The notes beneath the pieces were generated by a model. The model worked only from the letters and a program-made list of their open reading frames with translations. It searched no databases and was not told where the DNA came from. From positions 186,001 through 250,000 of the forward strand of contig NZ_RCWH01000003.1 in assembly GCF_003668635.1 (NCBI RefSeq): DNA of 64,000 nt, given 5' to 3'. Shown piece after piece: positions 51,058-60,105 of this stretch (positions within the stretch are counted from its first letter, which is position 1; each line of letters begins with the position of its first letter). The position numbers and the translations under genes are program-made. Origin of the DNA: Planomicrobium sp. Y74. Its GTDB lineage: Bacteria; Bacillota; Bacilli; Bacillales_A; Planococcaceae.

Positions 51058-51878
51058 ATATTGTGGTAAAGGTAGTAATCCTGAGCATGCATGACTTCAA
51101 AGCCAACTGATTCATATAAACCAAGTGCCTGGGCATTCTTGGTTTCCACATCAAGATGCACGGAGTAGCCGAGGTCATGCTGGTGCTTGACTGTACGGCG
51201 TAATACTTTCCGGCCAATACCTTTTCCTTGGTGCTCCGGAAGAATTGAAAAGCCATAAATCCATGCCTCGTTACTTTTTCTGGCTACCCGGATTTTTCCG
51301 ACGGTTTCTCCACCTGTATCAATCATCAGCATTTCCGTATCTTCGTCTCCGTCCAGCCGGGTTTCCATGGCTCTGGCATCTTCTTCTGAATAACCGAATG
51401 CTTCCACATCGAGCCGAATTCTAATTTCAAGGTCTTCGTTTGTCGCTGTACGTAATTGGAAGCTGGACACATCTTCCAGAGGCTGGGGGTTCCACTCCAT
51501 CTGATGTTCTGTAAAAGAATAGACAGCTCCGATTTTCTTTAAAAATTCCTTTGCTGCTGCCGAACTGGCAGGAGCATTCAATAGAATTTTCTTAAAGCCC
51601 TTCTGTCTTACAGCAGCCATCGCTTGATCAAATAGTTTAGAGAAATGTCCCTTTCTGCGTTCATCCGGCTTCACCATTCCTGTCACTTCTACAGTTGAAC
51701 CGAATGAATACAATCCGATAAATGCGATCAGTTTATCATTTTCGTAATAGAAATGATCAAGTTGAGTGGAATCTCGGTTTCGCAGCATCTCCCAATTCAA
51801 TTTTAGTTCAAGACCATCGTATGATTCCACTTCTGTTTGGAGTTGTTCTATCTCGTGAAGTTGTTTCGTTGTTAACAT
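51054..51878 (-). CDS. Protein with two GNAT acetyltransferase domains
   Basis: A 274-residue protein with tandem GNAT domains. The first has VTGMVKPDERRKGHFSKLFDQAM, the second GFSILPEHQGKGIGRKVLRRTV with a clearer acetyl-CoA loop (QGKGIG) and YESVGFEV. Usually only one domain of such pairs is catalytic, here more likely the second. GAGGAG lies before the ATG at 51878. The substrate is unknown. Confidence 0.87.
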   Translation of the reverse strand: MLTTKQLHEIEQLQTEVESYDGLELKLNWEMLRNRDSTQLDHFYYENDKLIAFIGLYSFGSTVEVTGMVKPDERRKGHFSKLFDQAMAAVRQKGFKKILLNAPASSAAAKEFLKKIGAVYSFTEHQMEWNPQPLEDVSSFQLRTATNEDLEIRIRLDVEAFGYSEEDARAMETRLDGDEDTEMLMIDTGGETVGKIRVARKSNEAWIYGFSILPEHQGKGIGRKVLRRTVKHQHDLGYSVHLDVETKNAQALGLYESVGFEVMHAQDYYLYHNI

Positions 51879-52122
51879 TTTTTTCTCCTCAATAAATAAA
51901 TTTGAATATTCGCCATCATTGAAGTTTCTCATATTCTTTTAAAGGAAGCAACGTCGCAGTTAATTCAAAGTCAGGACAAGATCCGACTTACTAGTTTAAA
52001 ATTTATTGACAGATTTTTCTGTAATTTAACCGGAATTCTTAAATAGAGTGATACAATTGAGTTAAGTTATGTACGATTCGTTTATGAAGTGGTTAAGAAT
52101 AAATCCTTATGGGAGGGGAAAC

Positions 52123-52365
52123 ATGGGTATCTTGCTGGCGATAATATTTGGAGTCTCGATTTTGCTGTCGGTATTTGCGTTATTTTATGTAACCATTGCA
52201 CGGAGTTGGCAGAGTTTTATTGTACTGGGATTGGCAACTCTTCCGGTTTCTTTCTACTTATTATCAGGTGAGATGCCCGTCCAGGCCGCTGGATTAATTT
52301 CAGCAGGGTGTTTTATTGTAGCCGGCTTTTTATTCTTACAGAATAAACAAAAGAAGTTGGTATAG
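52123..52365 (+). CDS. Hypothetical small membrane protein
   Basis: An 80-residue protein made almost wholly of three hydrophobic helices, ending in a basic NKQKKLV tail. GGGAGGGG lies before the ATG at 52123; an upstream frame to 52069 lacks a site. No family is recognised. Confidence 0.65.
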   Translation: MGILLAIIFGVSILLSVFALFYVTIARSWQSFIVLGLATLPVSFYLLSGEMPVQAAGLISAGCFIVAGFLFLQNKQKKLV

Positions 52366-52650
52366 GATGTTCCACTCGATTCCCAGTTACTCTTAAAATT
52401 AACCAAGCCAAACATAAAAGGAGAAAAGACGCGATTCCTACAGCTTCTTTTCTTCTTTTGCTTTTCATGCATAAAACGTGCTTATGACCGTTACACAAAA
52501 ACTATACAGACTGAGTTTCCAAATTTAAAATTGAGGGAATAAGAAGGAGTAGTGCCACATTCTGAAGTAAGCCCTCTTATAAAGATACTTCTGCAAACTT
52601 CAGCCGGCTGGATCGATTAAAATACTGTGGGAATGAAAGGCGGTACATAT

Positions 52651-54168
52651 ATGAGTAATGCTGGAAAATCCGTAATCGTGATTGGGGGAGGGCTTGGCGG
52701 TTTGTCTGCTGCTATTTCACTTGCGCAAAAAGGCTATGCGGTTTCTTTATATGAGAGGAATAACCATATCGGCGGCAAAGTGAATCGCCTGGAGCAGGAC
52801 GGTTTCGGTTTCGATTTGGGTCCGTCCATTTTAACGATGCCGCATATTTTCGATAAATTATTCCGCGGGAGCGGCAAGCGTATGGAGGATTATGTACAGA
52901 TGAAGCGGCTCAACCGGGAATGGCGCTCGTTCTTTCCGGATGGCACCGTGCTGGATTTATACCGCAATCTGCACATGATGGAACGTACTAATCCCTCTCT
53001 TTCAAAAAAGGATATCAAAGAATATTATTCACTGTTGAAATATTCACAGCGGATCTACAAAACGACGGAACACAGTTATTTGGCTGAAGGCTTCGAGTCG
53101 CCTAAAGAAGCGGTCGCACAAAACGGCATCCTGGCGACATTAATCGGCTTTGATCTGACATCGACGATGTACGAGGGCATTTCCAAGCGCATCAGCAATC
53201 CGCATCTGCGTGATATGCTGTCTTATTTCGTTAAGTACGTCGGCTCTTCTCCTTACAGCGCACCGGCTGTGCTGAACATGATGATTTACATGCAGCATGC
53301 GCAGGGCTGCTGGTACGTGCCCGGCGGTATGCATAAACTGGCGGCAGGCCTGACGAAACTGGCGGAGGAAGAAGGTGTGCAAATTCATACTGGCATGGGC
53401 GTTGTCCGGGCCCGTACGACTAAAGATAAGAAGATTGCAGGTGTCGAAATCGAAGATGGTTCATTCCAGACTGCTGATTATTATGTGTCCAATATGGAAG
53501 TGATTCCGTTCTACCGGAAAATGGTGGACGCGGACGACAAGTTCGTCGCGAAGCTTGAGAAAAAATACGAACCGGCAAGTTCAGGGCTTGTGCTGCATTT
53601 AGGCGTGAAGAAAACATATCCGTCACTGAACCATCATAATTTCTTCTTCTCGGAAAACCTGAAAGAACAGATGGAGAAAGTGTTTGAGAAACACGAGTTG
53701 CCGGATGATCCGACGATTTACCTGGTCAACGTCAATAAAACGGATCCGACGCAGGCACCGGAAGGACATGAAAACATCAAGATACTGCCGCATATTCCAT
53801 ACATTCAGGACAAGCCGTTTACGCCGGAACAGTATCTGGAATTTGAAAACCGTGTCATCGATAAGCTCGAACGCATGGGCCTTGATGGACTCCGGGAAAA
53901 TATCGTAACGCGCGATGTCTGGACGCCGCATGATATAGAACGCGTCTATGGCTCCGACCGCGGCGCGATCTACGGTACCGTTTCCGATAAGAAACGAAAC
54001 GGCGGCTTTAAACATAAAAAGCAAAGTGAGCTTTACGATAATCTGTATTTTGTCGGTGGTACCGTCAATCCGGGTGGCGGCATGCCGATGGTGACGCTCA
54101 GCGGCCAGCAGGTGAGCGATAAAATTGTGAAGCGTGACCAGGTGAAAAAACGTCAAAGGAAAGTATAA
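52651..54168 (+). CDS. CrtN/CrtP-family carotenoid desaturase or oxygenase
   Basis: A 505-residue flavoprotein of the phytoene desaturase family. The FAD-binding motif is [22 protein letters not shown] with [26 protein letters not shown], and the C-terminal [21 protein letters not shown] is typical. The [14 protein letters not shown] version points toward CrtP/CrtNb, which oxidise diapocarotenoids, rather than CrtN. Pigments of this type are common in Planococcus. No other carotenoid gene is adjacent. AAAGGCGG precedes the ATG at 52651. Confidence 0.85.
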   Translation: MSNAGKSVIVIGGGLGGLSAAISLAQKGYAVSLYERNNHIGGKVNRLEQDGFGFDLGPSILTMPHIFDKLFRGSGKRMEDYVQMKRLNREWRSFFPDGTVLDLYRNLHMMERTNPSLSKKDIKEYYSLLKYSQRIYKTTEHSYLAEGFESPKEAVAQNGILATLIGFDLTSTMYEGISKRISNPHLRDMLSYFVKYVGSSPYSAPAVLNMMIYMQHAQGCWYVPGGMHKLAAGLTKLAEEEGVQIHTGMGVVRARTTKDKKIAGVEIEDGSFQTADYYVSNMEVIPFYRKMVDADDKFVAKLEKKYEPASSGLVLHLGVKKTYPSLNHHNFFFSENLKEQMEKVFEKHELPDDPTIYLVNVNKTDPTQAPEGHENIKILPHIPYIQDKPFTPEQYLEFENRVIDKLERMGLDGLRENIVTRDVWTPHDIERVYGSDRGAIYGTVSDKKRNGGFKHKKQSELYDNLYFVGGTVNPGGGMPMVTLSGQQVSDKIVKRDQVKKRQRKV

Positions 54169-54171
54169 AAG

Positions 54172-54217
54172 CAATCCCGGTGTGAAAAATTTATTTCTTG
54201 CATCGGGATTTTAGTTT
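54172..54217 (+). terminator. Rho-independent terminator
   Basis: ATCCCGGTG/CATCGGGAT stem with an 18-nt loop and TTTAGTTTTG. Confidence 0.75.
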
Positions 54218-54264
54218 TGTATAAAGTACATAATTTTACTTTTATTTAGAATTATTTCATAATA

Positions 54265-54291
54265 TTTACATATTGTAATGAGAAATTAACA
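54265..54291 (+). promoter_or_regulatory. PhoP-box-like direct repeats
   Basis: TTTACA, TAATGA and TTAACA start at 54265, 54276 and 54286, about 10-11 nt apart, as in Bacillus PhoP boxes (TTAACA-like hexamers). They lie about 85 nt upstream of the alkaline phosphatase gene, so phosphate-starvation induction is likely. Confidence 0.55.
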
Positions 54292-54374
54292 TTTCCATAA
54301 AATCAGCTTCACATTCTTACTCTACACTTGGAATCGTGAACAAAATACAAGAGCGTTTACAGGAGGGCACTAGG

Positions 54375-56042
54375 ATGAAGTACGAATTGAGCAAGAAGGC
54401 TGCAGGGATTTCCATCGCTGCTGCTGTCGCATTTTCTTCAATAGGTTTAGCGTTGAACAGTCCGGCAACAGAAGTAGAGGGCAAAAAAAATGAACCGGCG
54501 AATGTCATCATGATGGTGAAGGATGGCACGAGTGCAGGGGCAATTACGTTAGCAAGATGGTATAAAGGCGAGGATCTTGCAATGGACAAAATTCTCGTGG
54601 GTGGTATGCACACGAATTCTGCTGAGTCTGCCATTACGGATTCTGCTCCGGCCGGAACTGCTATGGCAACCGGCAATAAGACGAACGACAAAGTAATCGG
54701 TCTTCTACCGAAAGTTGTAAACACCGAAGGCGCAGAAATGATTGAACCGGTCGAGCCGGAAGATGCGCTTGCTCCAATAGCCAATGTATTGGAAGGTGCT
54801 GAACTGGCAGGCAAATCGACAGGCATCATTTCAACTTCAGAGATCCAGCATGCTACACCGGCGGCTTTCTCTGCTCATGCACCCGCACGTTCTCATTATG
54901 ACGATATTGCGGAACAACAGGTTTATCAGGACATCGAAGTGGTCCTTGGAGGCGGAAGAGAATCACTGAATACTGGAAATACCAGAAACGCGCGTAAAGA
55001 CGGTGAAAATTTGCTGGAAGTCATTGACGGGAATGGCTATGATTTCGTGGAAACGAAGGATGAACTCTTGAATTCCACATCAGATAAACTATGGGGTTCA
55101 TTTGCACCTTCTGCACTGGCCTATGACTTTGACCGTCAGGCAGCTGGTAACAGTGAAGAACCGTCTATTGCTGAAATGACGAAAAAAGGCATTGAAACAC
55201 TTTCGAAAGATGAAGACGGGTTCTTCATGTTTGTTGAAGGCAGCAAAGTGGACTGGGCAGCACATGCCAATGATCCAATCGGCATCATCAGTGAGGTGCT
55301 GGCATTCGATGAAGCTGTTAAAGAAGCCGTTGAATTTGCGGAAGAAGACGGCAACACGATGGTCATCGTTGTCAGTGACCACGGCAACAGTGGCATCACC
55401 ATGGGCAATGTAAATACAAGCGGTACTTATTCATCCATTCCCGTTTCCGCATATATCGAGCCGCTGAAAAAAGCGGAACTGACTGTTGAAGGGGCATTGT
55501 CAAAACTGAAAGCCGACCGTTCCAATATGGAAGAAGTGGCAGCACTTTATGGTTTGGACGATTTGTCTGAAGATGAGCTGGAAGCGTTGAAAACTGCTGA
55601 AAACGTGGGGGGCCATATGTCAGACCTGTTGTCTGAACGTGCCAACCTAGGCTTCACGACCGGAGGACATACTGGAGAGGATGTCTTCCTGTATGCATAC
55701 GGACCGTCTAAACCGACTGGGTTGGTGGACAACACAGACCTTGCTGGAAATATGGCTGCGCATCTTGGCTTCGACCTTGCTGAAGTAACTGAGGAGCTCT
55801 TCGTCAATGCGGAAGAAGCGTTTGAACAAAAAGGATTCGAAACACATATCGATGATACGGATGCAGAAAACCTGGTTTTTGTTGCAGAAAAAGGAAATCT
55901 TAAAATAGAGTTGCCTGAGAATAAGAATGTTGCAAATGTAACGCAGAACAAGAAGTCATACGAGAAGAAGCTTGAAGGTGTGACGGTATTCAACGGAGAA
56001 GCTTTCTACGTATCAACAAAGGCATTTGACATGTCTAAATAA
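54375..56042 (+). CDS. phoA: Secreted alkaline phosphatase
   Basis: A 555-residue PhoA-type alkaline phosphatase with an N-terminal signal peptide (basic MKYELSKK then a hydrophobic core to about residue 30). The nucleophile Ser lies in ITDSAPAGTAMATG; metal ligands are visible in VEGSKVDWAAHAND, VVSDHGNSG and TTGGHTGED. It releases phosphate from organic esters outside the cell. The protein is acidic, and a C-terminal extension of about 90 residues follows the core. AGGAGGGC lies before the ATG at 54375. Confidence 0.93.
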   Translation: MKYELSKKAAGISIAAAVAFSSIGLALNSPATEVEGKKNEPANVIMMVKDGTSAGAITLARWYKGEDLAMDKILVGGMHTNSAESAITDSAPAGTAMATGNKTNDKVIGLLPKVVNTEGAEMIEPVEPEDALAPIANVLEGAELAGKSTGIISTSEIQHATPAAFSAHAPARSHYDDIAEQQVYQDIEVVLGGGRESLNTGNTRNARKDGENLLEVIDGNGYDFVETKDELLNSTSDKLWGSFAPSALAYDFDRQAAGNSEEPSIAEMTKKGIETLSKDEDGFFMFVEGSKVDWAAHANDPIGIISEVLAFDEAVKEAVEFAEEDGNTMVIVVSDHGNSGITMGNVNTSGTYSSIPVSAYIEPLKKAELTVEGALSKLKADRSNMEEVAALYGLDDLSEDELEALKTAENVGGHMSDLLSERANLGFTTGGHTGEDVFLYAYGPSKPTGLVDNTDLAGNMAAHLGFDLAEVTEELFVNAEEAFEQKGFETHIDDTDAENLVFVAEKGNLKIELPENKNVANVTQNKKSYEKKLEGVTVFNGEAFYVSTKAFDMSK

Positions 56043-56049
56043 GAAATTC

Positions 56050-56092
56050 AAAAAGCTGTTTCCCAGCGGTAAGCTGAGGGGCAGTTTTTTTG
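56050..56092 (+). terminator. Rho-independent terminator
   Basis: AAGCTGTTTCCCAGC pairs imperfectly with GCTGAGGGGCAGTT, then TTTTTTTG. Confidence 0.7.
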
Positions 56093-56199
56093 TCGGTATT
56101 TAATACTATAACTTTCCATGTTTATTAATGTCACGGTCATAGTTTGTTCATAAACGTCTGTTAAAGTGAGGACATCGAGAAAAAGAAAGAGGGATGACA

Positions 56200-57069
56200 A
56201 TGAAACAGGCTATGTACATTGCAATTGGAATTATCGTTGCCTCAGCAATTTTCCTGTTGGTGGGGTTCAATAAAGATGAGGTCGTGGCGACAGTCAACGG
56301 CACGGATATCGAAAAGGATGCACTTTATGATCAGATGGTGAAGACAAGCGGAACAGAGGCGCTGGATATCATGATTTCCAATGAAATCATCCGCCAGGAA
56401 GCCGAAAAAGCGGATATTGAAATTACACAGGATGAATTGGACGCGGAATTGGCGCAATATGAAGAACAGTACGGCGGTGCAGAAGGTCTTGCCACTGCGC
56501 TTGAAGGAAGCGGGCTGACTGAGGAAGATTTGGAAAAAGAGATGAAAAACTTCCTGAGAGTCGAGAAATTGATTGGTCCTGAAATCGAAATTACAGATGA
56601 AGCGATTGAAACGTATTTCAAGGAAAACAAAGAGGCTCTTGGCCAAAGCGCAACCGTGGAAGCCAGCCATATCTTAACTGAAACAAAAGAACAAGCTGAA
56701 GAAGTGTCACAGAAATTGGCTGACGGGGGAGACTTCGCAGAACTTGCTGCTGAATATTCGATTGACACGGCCACTGCCGAAAACGGCGGGGAACTTGGCA
56801 GCTTTGGAACCGGTGAAATGGCACCTGAATTCGAAGAAGCGGCATTCGGAATGAACCCGGATGAAATCAGTGATCCAGTCCAAACGGATTTCGGTTACCA
56901 TATCATTAAAGTGACGGATAAGACTGAAGCTACAGAAGCGACACTTGAAGACAGCAAGGAACAGATCAAAGAGATTTTATTTGATGAAGCCTTGAATGCC
57001 CAATATGCCACGTGGATTGCAGAAAAACAGGCGGCATACAATATTGAAAAAAAATTAAACCAAGGCTGA
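56200..57069 (+). CDS. PrsA-like peptidyl-prolyl isomerase (foldase)
   Basis: A 289-residue extracytoplasmic foldase. It has an N-terminal transmembrane helix (about 5-22) without a lipobox cysteine, so it is anchored by the helix rather than by lipid, unlike classical PrsA. A SurA-like N-terminal region is followed by a parvulin domain at about 150-245: VEASHILTETKEQAEEVSQKL, GGELGSFGTGEMAPEFEEAAF and DFGYHIIKVTD. It may help fold secreted proteins such as the phosphatase encoded just upstream. The ATG at 56200 has GAGGG 6 nt upstream. Confidence 0.87.
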   Translation: MKQAMYIAIGIIVASAIFLLVGFNKDEVVATVNGTDIEKDALYDQMVKTSGTEALDIMISNEIIRQEAEKADIEITQDELDAELAQYEEQYGGAEGLATALEGSGLTEEDLEKEMKNFLRVEKLIGPEIEITDEAIETYFKENKEALGQSATVEASHILTETKEQAEEVSQKLADGGDFAELAAEYSIDTATAENGGELGSFGTGEMAPEFEEAAFGMNPDEISDPVQTDFGYHIIKVTDKTEATEATLEDSKEQIKEILFDEALNAQYATWIAEKQAAYNIEKKLNQG

Positions 57070-57097
57070 TTTTAAGCCGGTATATAAGGAAGTAAAG

Positions 57098-57137
57098 CAA
57101 AAACCGCGATTGGGACGATAATCCAAGCCGCGGTTTT
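57098..57137. terminator. Rho-independent terminator between converging genes
   Basis: AAAAACCGCG/CGCGGTTTTT outer stem with additional TTGG/CCAA pairing inside. Confidence 0.82.
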
Positions 57138-57157
57138 TCAGTGTGTTTATCTTGTTA

Positions 57158-57973
57158 TTAAACTGCCAGATACTCACTGAGTGCGTTCTGCAGTGTACCC
57201 AGTGTTTTGGTTTTGGGATCAAAAGATAAACCAAGATTGATCATTTTCCGCACGACTTCTGCGCGCAATCCGGTAATAATTGTTTTGCATCCCATCATGG
57301 CCGTACCATCAATGATTTTCATCAGGTGATGGATGACTTCCGATTCCATATCGGCAATGCCTGACAGGTCCAAAATCAATGTATCAATATGTGAATTTCC
57401 CACTTCGGTCAGCACTTTTTCTTCCAGAATCGATGTGCGGAAAGAATCAACCGAACCGATCAATGGCAGAATTGAAACAGAGGCATTGATCGGCACTGAC
57501 AGGTTCTCGACAAGCTGGCGATGTGCCTTGATCAACGAGTCTTTATAGGTAGAATAATTGATGAAAAAGTTATTTAGAAATGTATCGACGCGTGTATTCA
57601 CATCTTTTTCCATGGAGAAAAAATCAAATCCTGTTTTATTGTATGTAGCATCGTTGTATTGCTGGAGGAATGTCCAAAGGGTACGTCGGATTGCTTGCAC
57701 CCATTCCAATTTAAAAGAAAGTTCAATCGAGTGTGTTGCCCAGGCAATACCTTCCTGCTTTGCGAATAATTTAAGCTCTTCTTCCTGGCCTTCGATGATA
57801 TAGCCGACGACTTTGTGGGCATTTGAGACAAGGTCAATGTTGCCGATTTTCAGTATTTCATCAATCTGGTCCTTGACATTCACGGCTTCTTCCAATAATT
57901 TTTCCTCAAACGCTTCCTGGTATTTATCGAAAAAAGCTCTGATTTCTTCTGATTTTTGCAATGCCTCAGCCAT
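57158..57973 (-). CDS. RsbR-like STAS-domain protein
   Basis: A 271-residue protein with a helical N-terminal domain and a C-terminal STAS domain, the third such paralogue in the window. The core reads LILDLSGIADMESEVIHHL then KTIITGLRAEVV. The phospho-site is ES, keeping a phosphorylatable serine. It is probably a stressosome subunit. AAAGGAG lies about 7 nt before the ATG at 57973. Confidence 0.87.
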   Translation of the reverse strand: MAEALQKSEEIRAFFDKYQEAFEEKLLEEAVNVKDQIDEILKIGNIDLVSNAHKVVGYIIEGQEEELKLFAKQEGIAWATHSIELSFKLEWVQAIRRTLWTFLQQYNDATYNKTGFDFFSMEKDVNTRVDTFLNNFFINYSTYKDSLIKAHRQLVENLSVPINASVSILPLIGSVDSFRTSILEEKVLTEVGNSHIDTLILDLSGIADMESEVIHHLMKIIDGTAMMGCKTIITGLRAEVVRKMINLGLSFDPKTKTLGTLQNALSEYLAV

Positions 57974-58154
57974 TACTCTTTCTCCTTTTATAAGTAATTT
58001 TTTAAAAAGAATCCCAATAACTTTATTTAAGTATAGCATCATTGAAAATCACATTGTAAACCTATGTCTAATAAAATGAACAATTCTAACTATACCCTGC
58101 CAATTTCATGATAAAACCAAATATTAGAAGGGTATAAATTTTTATTTTCGTAAA

Positions 58155-58180
58155 TAAAAACCACCCACATGGAGCGGTTC
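58155..58180 (-). terminator. Weak rho-independent terminator
   Basis: On the reverse strand ACCGCTCC pairs with TGGGTGGT (with G-T pairs) and TTTTATTT follows, just after the AI-2E family gene. Confidence 0.5.
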
Positions 58181-58192
58181 AACATATAAATA

Positions 58193-59275
58193 TTATCGAA
58201 GTACCGGGAACTTCAAACGGATTAAACGGTATATATTCTGCACTATGGCTTTTCCGACCGCATAGAATGGGATGACGAGAATCATGCCGATAATTCCGGC
58301 AAAGCTTGCACCAATATATAGAAGAAAAATAATTGTGACCGGATGTACCTCAAGTTTATGGCCCATGACGTTCGGTGATATAAGATTGCTCTCGAGTTGC
58401 TGAATGATGAGGATGGCAATGGCTGTCCAGAGTGCGAGCAGCGGATCCTGGAAAAATGCCACAATCAGCACTGGCACTGCACCAATGAAGGGTCCAAGAA
58501 ACGGAATCAAGTTCGTGAACATCGAAACAAGCGCAAGAATCACTGCATATTCCAAGCCGAGCAGCATGTATGCGACCAGGCTGAGCACACCGACGAACAA
58601 GCTGACAATCGCCTGTCCCTGGATATAGGCACTGAGATTTTCATCCATGTCCTGAAGGATTTTACGGCCTTCTTCACGTGAATCCTGAGGAAGGATTTTC
58701 AGGATGCGGTCAGGCAGGCGTTCACCGTCTTTCAGAAGGAAAAACAAGACAAACGGAACAATGACGAGCTTGGAGACGATGCTGATAACACTGGCGAGAA
58801 AGCTGAGGATTCCGGCACCAAAGCCGGAAAATGCAGCAGAGAAATTATCCATCAGCGTCGAGGGCTGCAAAGCCGGCATGACGTCCTGCTCTTCAATGAA
58901 TTGCCACCAGTCACTCTCGAGAGTGAGATTAATCCACTCCTGTACACGCTGGGCTATAATTGGGAAATTATTGATCAATGTCATGATCTGATTTACGAGC
59001 AGGGGCCCAAGCCAGCTGCCAAGCAGGAAGAAGGCTATCGTGAAGACCATGAAAATCGACAGAATTGCTGTTACACGGCCCATACGCTTTTCCAGCAATC
59101 GGACGAGCGGCCGGAAAATATAATAGAGGATTCCTCCGACAATCACCGTCGGCGCGATGGTCGAAATAATGACTTGGATCGGATAAAGAAGAAAAGGCAT
59201 ACGTGCCGCCAAATATAAAATAATGAGGATGAGAACAACGCTATAGAGAAATAAAAACCATTTTGTTTTCGGCAT
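58193..59275 (-). CDS. AI-2E family transporter (PerM-like)
   Basis: A 360-residue membrane protein with seven to eight helices of the AI-2E/PerM family. PFVLFFLLKDGERLPDRI, FTNLIPFLGPFIGAVPVLIVA and LESNLISPNVMGHKLEVHPVTIIFLL are family hallmarks. Some relatives export the AI-2 signal or sodium; the substrate here is unknown. GGGAGGG lies 7 nt before the ATG. Confidence 0.9.
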   Translation of the reverse strand: MPKTKWFLFLYSVVLILIILYLAARMPFLLYPIQVIISTIAPTVIVGGILYYIFRPLVRLLEKRMGRVTAILSIFMVFTIAFFLLGSWLGPLLVNQIMTLINNFPIIAQRVQEWINLTLESDWWQFIEEQDVMPALQPSTLMDNFSAAFSGFGAGILSFLASVISIVSKLVIVPFVLFFLLKDGERLPDRILKILPQDSREEGRKILQDMDENLSAYIQGQAIVSLFVGVLSLVAYMLLGLEYAVILALVSMFTNLIPFLGPFIGAVPVLIVAFFQDPLLALWTAIAILIIQQLESNLISPNVMGHKLEVHPVTIIFLLYIGASFAGIIGMILVIPFYAVGKAIVQNIYRLIRLKFPVLR

Positions 59276-59441
59276 TCGCAGCCCTCCCGGCTTCCGGCCA
59301 AATAACGGCCTTTATTTCCTTATTGCCTGTGAGGGGAGGGATTAAACAATTAAGGGATAGCGATGAAGACTAAGAGGGGAAATTCATCCCAATGTGGAAT
59401 AACTTCTATATTAAATTTTCCGCGGAAGGAGAGGATGCAAA

Positions 59442-60038
59442 GTGAAGGCCTTGGCTGCCTGGTTGTGCGTTGCAGGAGGAATATTGTGGGGAATGAAACC
59501 GTTATACGATTGGCTGGTGATCGGTCGGCAACTCAATATGGGTTACCTGGCCAGCGACTGGACCGATTATATCAAATTCGCTTTTCCGCTTCTTTGCTTC
59601 GGTGGCATCTATGTCCTTTCTGTGCTGTATGGAAAAAAGCTGCGAAAGTCATTGGTTATTCTGTCGTTGGCGCTAATGTGCAACAGTATATTCCATTTTT
59701 TCGAGATTTATTTTCCGGATTCCAGTATCCCGTTTGGCTTGCTGTTTTTGTTTTCAGGCACCTTTCTGCTGCTGATCGGTGCGTTGGTATTAATGCGTCA
59801 GCTACATTCAAATAAGGCAATTCACAGTTCGCTATTTCGGCTGGCGGCAGCTATGTTTGTGGTGACATTGCTGTTTTGTGTTTCTCCATTTTTAATGGAA
59901 ATGTTTTCGGAGCCAGTGTATACAATGCTGCTGATATCCCTGATGATGGGTATTGGATTTGTGTGGGCAGGGATTGGTGGCGTGCTTTTGATGCAAATAT
60001 TTTCAAAAAAATTCTCCGCAAAAACCATTGCGTCCTAG
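59442..60038 (+). CDS. Hypothetical six-helix membrane protein
   Basis: A 198-residue protein with about six hydrophobic helices and short loops. The GTG start has AAGGAGAGG about 8-10 nt upstream. It resembles small uncharacterised membrane proteins of Bacilli, but I recognise no family. The TPR protein gene begins 67 nt later and may share its transcript. Confidence 0.65.
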   Translation: MKALAAWLCVAGGILWGMKPLYDWLVIGRQLNMGYLASDWTDYIKFAFPLLCFGGIYVLSVLYGKKLRKSLVILSLALMCNSIFHFFEIYFPDSSIPFGLLFLFSGTFLLLIGALVLMRQLHSNKAIHSSLFRLAAAMFVVTLLFCVSPFLMEMFSEPVYTMLLISLMMGIGFVWAGIGGVLLMQIFSKKFSAKTIAS

Positions 60039-60105
60039 AATTTTCCAACATATAATAAATCAACCGTATTTGCGGAGACATGGGAGAAATGAGGGCACGC
60101 GGCAG

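Noticed and set aside
52313..52468. Reverse-strand 51-codon frame starting MKSKRRKEAVGIASFLLL
   Set aside because: It has a signal-peptide-like start, but no ribosome site, and it overlaps the end of the small membrane protein gene on the plus strand by 53 nt.
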